Positions 57,818 through 64,000 of a stretch of 64,000 nt of DNA are shown here, piece after piece. Numbering within the stretch: position 1 is the stretch's first letter; each line of letters opens with the position of its first letter. The stretch comes from Gluconobacter oxydans (GTDB lineage: Bacteria; Pseudomonadota; Alphaproteobacteria; Acetobacterales; Acetobacteraceae): assembly GCF_006539685.1 (NCBI RefSeq), contig NZ_BJNM01000003.1:62001-126000 (forward strand). The letters are read 5' to 3'. The position numbers and the translations under genes are program-made. The notes beneath the pieces are model-generated. The model did no database searches. It was not told the origin of the DNA and worked only from the letters and a program-made list of their open reading frames with translations.

Positions 57818-58681
57818 ATGTCCATTCGCCTGCCCCTGCTCGCCGCCACTGCCGCGCTTCTGATGCCGGTTATGGCCAGCGCCTCCACCCTTTCCGGTCT
57901 GCCGGAATCCTGCTTCACCTACGAACTTTCCGGCACGAAGGCCGCCACGCATGGCCTGACGGCAAAAACCCTGCATGCGACCCTGACCGGCACCGACATC
58001 ACGCTCGACATCCGCGGCGTGAACCTGTCCGATCCGTCCGGGCACGTTGAAAGCGCCACCCTGGAGCGCTTCAACGCCGTGGCAGCCTATGCCGCACTCA
58101 GCGCCTTCCGTGGCGGGATCAGCGCGGCCTGCAAGGACCAGAGCCTGACGATCAACAGCAGCGATATCCGCAGCGGAACCCCGCAGGCCGCCTGGACAGA
58201 CGTCACGCTGGCTCGCCCCGGCCACAACATGACCATCCGCAAGGCTTCAATCCAGGCTGTCCAGACCACGCCGGACCTGCGACTGAAGGTCGAAGGCACG
58301 GGCATCCATGACACCAAACAGCCCCTCATGCCCACGCAGCTTTCGGCAGACCTCACGATCCAGGGTCTCGATACCGCACGCCAGCAGATCACGATCAACG
58401 CCCTGCACGCCGTCTCCGGCAGCAGCGCCATCGACGGCAAGGGCAGCATCGAACCCGGCGCAACAGCCTCCACCTCAGCCGCGGACCTGCATGTCAGCGT
58501 CACGAATGTCGACACCCTGATCGGCGAAATCCGCGACACGGCCTCGAAGAAGGTCGTGGCCGCCCTGACGATCGCCCGGCTGATGGGCCGTCAGAGCGGC
58601 GATGCGACATTGTGGGACATCGGGCTGAGTGGCGGTGTTGTGACCGTCAACCGCATCCCGCTGCCGTTCTCAGTCCCCTGA
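57818..58681 (+). CDS. Exported protein of unknown function
   Basis: 287 residues. Signal peptide (LLAATAALLMPVMASAS) then a beta-rich, repetitive mature part (TGTDITLDIRGVNLSD, LTINSSDIRSGTP, ADLTIQGLDTARQQ) with no recognised family; overall Ser/Thr/Ala-rich. It resembles periplasmic AsmA-like or DUF2125-like folds only in composition. The Shine-Dalgarno before 57818 is poor. The last 12 bases overlap the convergent mfd gene. It stands divergent from the DUF1217 gene by about 100 bases. Confidence 0.72.
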   Translation: MSIRLPLLAATAALLMPVMASASTLSGLPESCFTYELSGTKAATHGLTAKTLHATLTGTDITLDIRGVNLSDPSGHVESATLERFNAVAAYAALSAFRGGISAACKDQSLTINSSDIRSGTPQAAWTDVTLARPGHNMTIRKASIQAVQTTPDLRLKVEGTGIHDTKQPLMPTQLSADLTIQGLDTARQQITINALHAVSGSSAIDGKGSIEPGATASTSAADLHVSVTNVDTLIGEIRDTASKKVVAALTIARLMGRQSGDATLWDIGLSGGVVTVNRIPLPFSVP

Positions 58682-61600
58682 TTTCGCCGCCTCAAGCTTG
58701 CGGATCATCTTGCACAGGACGGTCGTGACCTTCTTGGCATAGCCAATGCGGGTCGCGTTCGTCATTTCGCGGATAACCGCAAGCTTGTGATCGGGGCGGA
58801 TCTTCACGCCCGATTCCTTCTTGCGCGTCACCCAGTCAATCAGCGCAGCCGGATTGCGGAAACGGTTGCGGCGGAACTGGATCACCATGCCCTTCGGCCC
58901 GGTTTCCAGACGTTCCACGCCAGCCTCACGGCACAGACGCTTGATCAGGACCACATCGAGCAGATTGCCCACTTCCGGCGGAAGCGATCCGAAACGGTCC
59001 ACAAGTTCCGCCCGCATGGCCTCGACCTCGGCCTCGTTCGTCAGTGACGCAATGCGCCGATAGAGCCCCAGACGCACCGGAAGATCCGGCACATAGGCCT
59101 CGGGGATCAGGACCGGCAGGCCGAGAATGATGTTCGGGGTCCAGCTGTCCTCGTCGTCCTGACGTTTGCCGCGCTCACGGCGCATATCGATCACGGCATC
59201 TTCGAGCATCTGTTGATACAGCTCGATTCCGACTTCCTTGATATGCCCGGACTGCTCATCACCCAGCAGGTTGCCTGCACCGCGCAGGTCTAGGTCATGG
59301 GAAGCCAGCGTGAAGCCTGCCCCCAGCGAGTCCAGCGTCTGCATAACCTCAAGACGCTTTTCCGATGACGGAGACAGCGGACGTGTTTGCGGCCAGGTCA
59401 TATAGGCGTAACCGCGCTGCTTGCCCCGTCCGACACGTCCACGAAGCTGATAGAGCTGCCCCAGCCCGAACATATCCGCGCGGTGAATGATGATCGTATT
59501 CACGCTCGGCATATCCAGCCCGCTTTCCACGATATTGGTGGAGAGCAGAATGTCGTATTTTCCGTCCGCGAATTCCGTCATAACGCGTTCGAGTTCGGTC
59601 GGCGTCAGACGTCCATGGGCCTGAACTGTCTTGGCGTCCGGTACGATTTCCGTCAGGCGCTCGGCCATCCGGTCCATATCTGCCAGGCGCGGCACGACGC
59701 AGAAAATCTGGCCGCCGCGGAACCGTTCGCGCTGAATGGCCTCGCGGATCATGACGCTGTCGAACGGCGTGATGAATGTGCGCACTGCCAGACGGTCCGT
59801 CGGCGGGGTCGCGATCAGGCTCATTTCGCGGACGCCGGACAGCGAAAGCTGAAGCGTTCTGGGCAGCGGCGTGGCTGACAGGGTCAGGACATGCACGTCC
59901 TCACGCAGCGCCTTCAGACGCTCTTTATGCGCCACACCGAAATGCTGTTCCTCGTCGATGATCAGCAGGCCCAGACGCTCGAAGGACACAGTCTTGGCCA
60001 ATAGCGCATGAGTGCCGACCACGATATCCACCGTACCATCCGCCATGCCCTCACGGACCTTCGTGGCTTCCTTGGGCGTAATCAGGCGTGAGAGCTGCGC
60101 CACGTTGACCGGAAAGCCCTCGAACCGTGCCGAGAAGCTGCGGAAATGCTGGCGGGCCAGCAGCGTCGTCGGCACCACGACCGCGACCTGCATCCCCGAA
60201 AGTGCAGCCACGAACGCCGCCCGCAGCGCCACTTCCGTCTTGCCGAAGCCCACATCGCCACAGACCAGCCGATCCATCGGCCGGCCGGCGCTCATGTCTT
60301 CCAACACGTCTGCAATCGCGCGGGACTGGTCTTCCGTCTCCACAAACGGGAAGCGCGCGCAGAACTCGTCCCACAGTCCTTCGGCCGGTGCGAGCGTCGG
60401 CGCATCCTTGAGCGCACGGGCCGCGGCTGTCTTGATCAGCTCACCCGCCATGACGCGGATGCGCGACTTCATCTTGGCTTTACGCGCCTGCCAGGCCGTG
60501 CCGCCCAGCTTGTCGAGCTGAACACCCACCTGTTCGGAGCCAAAACGGCTCAGAAGTTCGATATTCTCGACCGGCAGGAGAAGCCGCTGTTCCCCGTCAT
60601 AGAGGATCGACAGATAGTCATGCGCAACCCGGCCTTCGACGACCGTTTCAAGCCCGACATAGCGCCCGATCCCGTAATCGGAATGAACAACCAGATCCCC
60701 TTCCGCGATCTCGCCGACCTGCGAGATGAACTGCTCGCCACGCTTGCGGCGACGGGGGGGACGGGAAATCCGCTCGCCCAGAAGATCCTGCTCGGAGACG
60801 AAGCACAGACGGTCCGAGACAAACCCGCGCTCCAGCCCCAGCGTCAGCAGGCCGGTCGTGCCCTTCGGCATTCCTGCCGCATCCGGCCAGTCTTCATAGG
60901 ACGTCGTCGTAACACCATGCTCGGCCAGAAGATGCGAAATCCGCTCACGCGATCCGCGACTCCAGGCTGTGACGTAGGTTCTGCGTCCTGCCTCGGCCCA
61001 GGTCTTTACCTGCTGTCCGAAGGCTTCAAACATCCCGGCCCGGCTTCCGTCCTTGGCGCGCGCGAACAGCGGTCCGGGGCGATAGCCGGCATCCACGCCC
61101 TGAGCCGTATCCGGCATGGCAAATGCATTGAGGATGACGGAAGGCACATCCGCCAGCATCGACTCCCAGCCGTGAGCATCCAGATACAGCCTGTGCGGCG
61201 GCAGCGGACGATACAGAATTTCGCCCTCACGCGTCGGCACACGGCGGGCCTGATAATGATCGGCTATCATGTCCAGCCGCGCCTTGAGGATTTCCGGCGC
61301 GTGATGATCGAAGCTGACTGCCCCGCCCGGCAGATAATCCAGCAGCGTTTCCATCTGGTGCCCGTCACCGTCATGAAACAGCGGCAGGTAATGCTCCAGG
61401 CCAGGATAACGCCGGCCGTCGGAGACATTCTCGTAGATCGTATCGGATGTTGCCGCGGGGCCAAACGAATCGCGCCAGCCTGTCCGGAAGCGGCTGATGC
61501 TGTCGGGGCCCAGCGAGAATTCGGACACGGGGCGCAGTTCGAAGCACTTCAGGGTCTCAGTGGAGCGCTGCGTTCCAACGTCAAACGCACGGATGTTCTC

Positions 61601-62191
61601 GACCTCGTCCCCGAACAGGTCCAGCCGGATCGGATCACTTTCGCCGGCCAGAAACAGGTCGAAGATGCCGCCCCGTGTCGCGAACTCGCCCGCTTCCATG
61701 ACCGTATCGGTCCGGGTGTAGCCGTTGGCGATCAGCAGTTCGATCAGCATCGCCTGATCGAGGCTCTCACCCGTCTTCACGCTGATGGACTGCCCCCGGA
61801 ACGCCGAGCGCGGAGGAACGCGCTGGATCAGACTATGCACGGTCGTCAGCACAATCCGCCGCGCCTTGGTGGGCTCCAGCAGACGGCACAGCGTCCCGGC
61901 CCGTTCAGCAATCAGAACCGGATTGGGCGAAACGCGGTCATAAGGCAGACAGTCCCAGGCTGGCAGGCGCAGAACTTCCACTTCCGGCATGAGCCAGGCC
62001 AGCATATCGGCCAGCGCGGCCACGGCGGCGTCATCGCGAGCAACGTGGAGCAGAGGTCCGTCATGCTCGGCGAGACGCTGGCGGAGAAGAAAGGCCACAC
62101 TGCCATCCGGCACGCCCCAGACGGTCGGTCCGAAAGACCTGCCGAAGGACGCTGTGGACATTTCACGGGTCATGGTTTCGTTTTGTTCCAT
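58670..62191 (-). CDS. mfd: Transcription-repair coupling factor
   Basis: Removes RNA polymerase stalled at lesions and recruits UvrA. 1173 residues. The N-terminal UvrB-like module is followed by the RNA-polymerase-interacting domain (GIGRYVGLETVVEGRVAHDY), then RecG-like helicase motor motifs (CGDVGFGKTEVALRA; DEEQHFGVAHKERL; LSTNIVESGLDMPSVNT; QLRGRVGRG) and a C-terminal TRCF domain. Length normal. Divergent from recG with a 72-base gap that also holds the recG Shine-Dalgarno region. Confidence 0.97.
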   Translation of the reverse strand: MEQNETMTREMSTASFGRSFGPTVWGVPDGSVAFLLRQRLAEHDGPLLHVARDDAAVAALADMLAWLMPEVEVLRLPAWDCLPYDRVSPNPVLIAERAGTLCRLLEPTKARRIVLTTVHSLIQRVPPRSAFRGQSISVKTGESLDQAMLIELLIANGYTRTDTVMEAGEFATRGGIFDLFLAGESDPIRLDLFGDEVENIRAFDVGTQRSTETLKCFELRPVSEFSLGPDSISRFRTGWRDSFGPAATSDTIYENVSDGRRYPGLEHYLPLFHDGDGHQMETLLDYLPGGAVSFDHHAPEILKARLDMIADHYQARRVPTREGEILYRPLPPHRLYLDAHGWESMLADVPSVILNAFAMPDTAQGVDAGYRPGPLFARAKDGSRAGMFEAFGQQVKTWAEAGRRTYVTAWSRGSRERISHLLAEHGVTTTSYEDWPDAAGMPKGTTGLLTLGLERGFVSDRLCFVSEQDLLGERISRPPRRRKRGEQFISQVGEIAEGDLVVHSDYGIGRYVGLETVVEGRVAHDYLSILYDGEQRLLLPVENIELLSRFGSEQVGVQLDKLGGTAWQARKAKMKSRIRVMAGELIKTAAARALKDAPTLAPAEGLWDEFCARFPFVETEDQSRAIADVLEDMSAGRPMDRLVCGDVGFGKTEVALRAAFVAALSGMQVAVVVPTTLLARQHFRSFSARFEGFPVNVAQLSRLITPKEATKVREGMADGTVDIVVGTHALLAKTVSFERLGLLIIDEEQHFGVAHKERLKALREDVHVLTLSATPLPRTLQLSLSGVREMSLIATPPTDRLAVRTFITPFDSVMIREAIQRERFRGGQIFCVVPRLADMDRMAERLTEIVPDAKTVQAHGRLTPTELERVMTEFADGKYDILLSTNIVESGLDMPSVNTIIIHRADMFGLGQLYQLRGRVGRGKQRGYAYMTWPQTRPLSPSSEKRLEVMQTLDSLGAGFTLASHDLDLRGAGNLLGDEQSGHIKEVGIELYQQMLEDAVIDMRRERGKRQDDEDSWTPNIILGLPVLIPEAYVPDLPVRLGLYRRIASLTNEAEVEAMRAELVDRFGSLPPEVGNLLDVVLIKRLCREAGVERLETGPKGMVIQFRRNRFRNPAALIDWVTRKKESGVKIRPDHKLAVIREMTNATRIGYAKKVTTVLCKMIRKLEAAKSGD

Positions 62192-62263
62192 CCTGCTAAT
62201 GCCCTATACCTGCCGTTCCATCGCCTGTCAGCCCGAGGAGCACGGGAAGCGCCCGTTGTCACG

Positions 62264-64000
62264 ATGCCGTCCGAACAGTTCCTGCAGTCTCTTCCATCCC
62301 ATTTCGACAAAGAACAGCGCAACGAAGCATGGAACGACCGTCTCGCTCCCCTCTTCGCATCGCTGACGAGCCTGCCCGGCATCGGCCCCCGGCACGCTAC
62401 CCTGCTGGAGAAAATCGCGGGCGGCCGACGCGTTCTGGACCTGCTGTTCACTCTGCCCGAACGGGTTGTTGACCGGCGTATTCTGCGCACAGTCGCAGAC
62501 GGATACAATCTCGCGCCCGGCGAAATCCTGACAGCCCATGTGCGTGTCCTCGCCCTGCGCAAGGCCGGGCGCCCCGGACAGCCCTCCATCATCCGTACCG
62601 AAGACGACACCGGAAAGCTCGATCTGGTCTTCTTCCAGACGCGCAACATGCCCAGCCCCACGATCGGCGCCGAACTCCTCGTCTCCGGCAAGACCGGCAC
62701 GTTTCAGGGCGAGCTGACGATGCCACAGCCCGACCATGTTGTAAGCTGGGCCAAGCGCGACAGTTTCCCCTCGCTCGAACCCGTCTGGCCCCTGACTGCG
62801 GGCCTGTTTCCCTATACGGTCCGCAAGGCCATGCGTGCCGCTCTGGCACTCCTTCCCGACTTGCCGGAATGGCTGGACCCGGCTCTCGTTACCCAGCGCA
62901 AGTGGCCGTCCTTCACGCAGGCCCTGCGCCTGATGCAGTCCCCCGAGATCATCCCGCCGGAAATCGCCTGGGAGCCTGTCCGCAACCGCGCCCTGTCCCG
63001 TCTCGCCGCCGATGAACTGCTGGCCGATCAGCTCTGTTTCGGTCTCGCCCGCCTCAAGGCCCGCGAACGGCACGGACGCAGCTTCCCCGGCACCGGCGAA
63101 CTCCAGGCCGAAATGCTGCGCCGCTTTGGCCATAAACCCACCCACGCCCAGACACTGGCGATTGCCGAAATCGCCGCAGATCTCTCCGCCTCAACCCCCA
63201 TGATGCGTTTGCTTCAAGGCGATGTCGGGGCAGGCAAGACCTTTGTCGCCATGAACGCCATGCTCCAGACCGTCGAGTCCGGGGCACAGGCCGCTCTGAT
63301 GGCGCCTACCGAAATCCTTGCCCGCCAGCATTTTGAAACGCTCTCCCGTCTCTGCCCGACCGAATGCGTCTATCTGAGCGGCACCATCAAGGGCGCGGCC
63401 CGGCGCAAGACCCTCGCTGCCATCGCGGATGGAACTGCAAAGATTGTCGTCGGCACCCACGCCCTGTTTCAGGACGGCGTGACCTTCCACGACCTCGGCC
63501 TTGCCGTTATCGACGAGCAGCACCGATTCGGCGTCCGCCAGCGAATGAATCTGAGCGCCAAGGGGGAAGCGACCGACATCCTCGTCATGACGGCGACCCC
63601 CATTCCCCGCACGCTCCAGCTCATGGAATGGGGTGAAATGAGCGTCAGCCGTCTGGACTCGAAACCGCCGGGCCGTCAGCCGATCCGCACGACCCTCCAC
63701 AGCATGGACTCGCTCGACAGCGTACTCGCCGGCATCAGCCGCGCCCTGCGCGATGGTGTGCAGGTCTTCTGGGTCTGCCCTCTCATCGAAAACAGCGAGA
63801 CACAGGCCGCAGCAGCGGCGGAAGAACGATGGGCGTCGCTGGAGCAGCGCTTTGAAGGGCTCGTCGGCCTTGCTCACGGCAAACAGGACATTACCGTCCG
63901 TCAGGAGGCGCTGGACAGGTTCCGTCTGGGTAAAACACGCCTTCTTGTCGCTACCACCGTCATTGAAGTGGGCGTGGACATCCCGGCGGCTTCGGTCATG
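62264..64000 (+). CDS. recG: ATP-dependent DNA helicase RecG (3' end outside window)
   Basis: Reverses stalled forks and processes branched DNA. ATG 62264 opens a frame that stays open to the last base (579 codons of roughly 690). The wedge domain (LPGIGPRHATLLEK) leads to the helicase Walker A QGDVGAGKTFVA (about residue 320), DEQHRFG, and IEVGVDIPAASVM just before the window edge. Divergent from mfd, so two repair helicases share a 72-base region. C-terminal part not visible. Confidence 0.95.
   Translation, partial: MPSEQFLQSLPSHFDKEQRNEAWNDRLAPLFASLTSLPGIGPRHATLLEKIAGGRRVLDLLFTLPERVVDRRILRTVADGYNLAPGEILTAHVRVLALRKAGRPGQPSIIRTEDDTGKLDLVFFQTRNMPSPTIGAELLVSGKTGTFQGELTMPQPDHVVSWAKRDSFPSLEPVWPLTAGLFPYTVRKAMRAALALLPDLPEWLDPALVTQRKWPSFTQALRLMQSPEIIPPEIAWEPVRNRALSRLAADELLADQLCFGLARLKARERHGRSFPGTGELQAEMLRRFGHKPTHAQTLAIAEIAADLSASTPMMRLLQGDVGAGKTFVAMNAMLQTVESGAQAALMAPTEILARQHFETLSRLCPTECVYLSGTIKGAARRKTLAAIADGTAKIVVGTHALFQDGVTFHDLGLAVIDEQHRFGVRQRMNLSAKGEATDILVMTATPIPRTLQLMEWGEMSVSRLDSKPPGRQPIRTTLHSMDSLDSVLAGISRALRDGVQVFWVCPLIENSETQAAAAAEERWASLEQRFEGLVGLAHGKQDITVRQEALDRFRLGKTRLLVATTVIEVGVDIPAASVM

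Noticed and set aside
57767-58225. 152-residue minus-strand open frame opposite the orphan exported protein
   Set aside because: Gly/Arg/Gln-rich and lacks a signal or motif; the plus frame has a good signal peptide.

Overview
The window is a gene-dense, high-GC stretch of an alphaproteobacterial chromosome. Protein families and local gene orders (prmC/prfA/hisS/ispG/rodZ, lysC back-to-back with ubiG, rlpA-dac-tmk-holB-metG-tatD, bolA/J-protein/cobS-cobT, an aerobic-type cobaltochelatase) fit Acetobacteraceae, most likely Gluconobacter or a close relative. That placement is an inference from memory of families, not a database match. About 57 protein genes and two tRNAs are supported. I saw no insertion sequence, prophage, CRISPR array or rRNA. 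Nearly everything looks like core chromosome, so the unusual signals are small and regulatory rather than a large accessory island.

Layout. 1-8795: dnaN (5' end cut off), recF, gyrB, a periplasmic DUF3108 protein, then glmU-glmS (UDP-GlcNAc supply), all on +. 8870-15184: a YdiJ-type FAD/Fe-S dehydrogenase that lacks a canonical start codon, thiE, and a Na+/H+ antiporter with a C-terminal cyclic-nucleotide-binding-like domain. 15181-18858: a divergent POT-type transporter (-) and a porin (+) separated by about 580 bases that carry an array of TGGCA-N3-TGCCA palindromes and a strong hairpin in the porin leader. 18929-26741: a tight eight-gene minus-strand operon, mltB-rlpA-dac-tmk-holB-metG-tatD-MBL hydrolase. 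26945-32849: dedA plus an uncharacterised ATP-grasp gene, a solitary mlaD, uppP, an APC permease and an MscS channel.

33053-49803: tRNA-Met, a glycosyltransferase, DUF4167, prmC, an orphan secreted protein, then the minus-strand run lysC-NMO-rodZ-ispG-hisS-prfA opposite ubiG; next a Tat-exported lactonase, and galU-pgm-DUF3553-comF-grxC-DUF2147. 50034-64000: tRNA-Leu, lipB, lolA and bolA, a J-domain protein with cobS-cobT, a PLP decarboxylase, a DUF1217 (flagellar) protein, an orphan exported protein, mfd, and recG (cut off by the window end).

Themes. Envelope construction dominates: UDP-GlcNAc and UDP-glucose precursors, carrier-lipid recycling (uppP, possibly dedA), peptidoglycan enzymes, rodZ, lolA, mlaD. 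DNA replication/repair (dnaN, recF, gyrB, holB, tmk, mfd, recG) and translation (metG, hisS, prfA, prmC) are interleaved. The best candidates for something undescribed are the palindrome array between the POT transporter and the porin, the dedA/ATP-grasp pair, and the dehydrogenase with an apparent ATA start.
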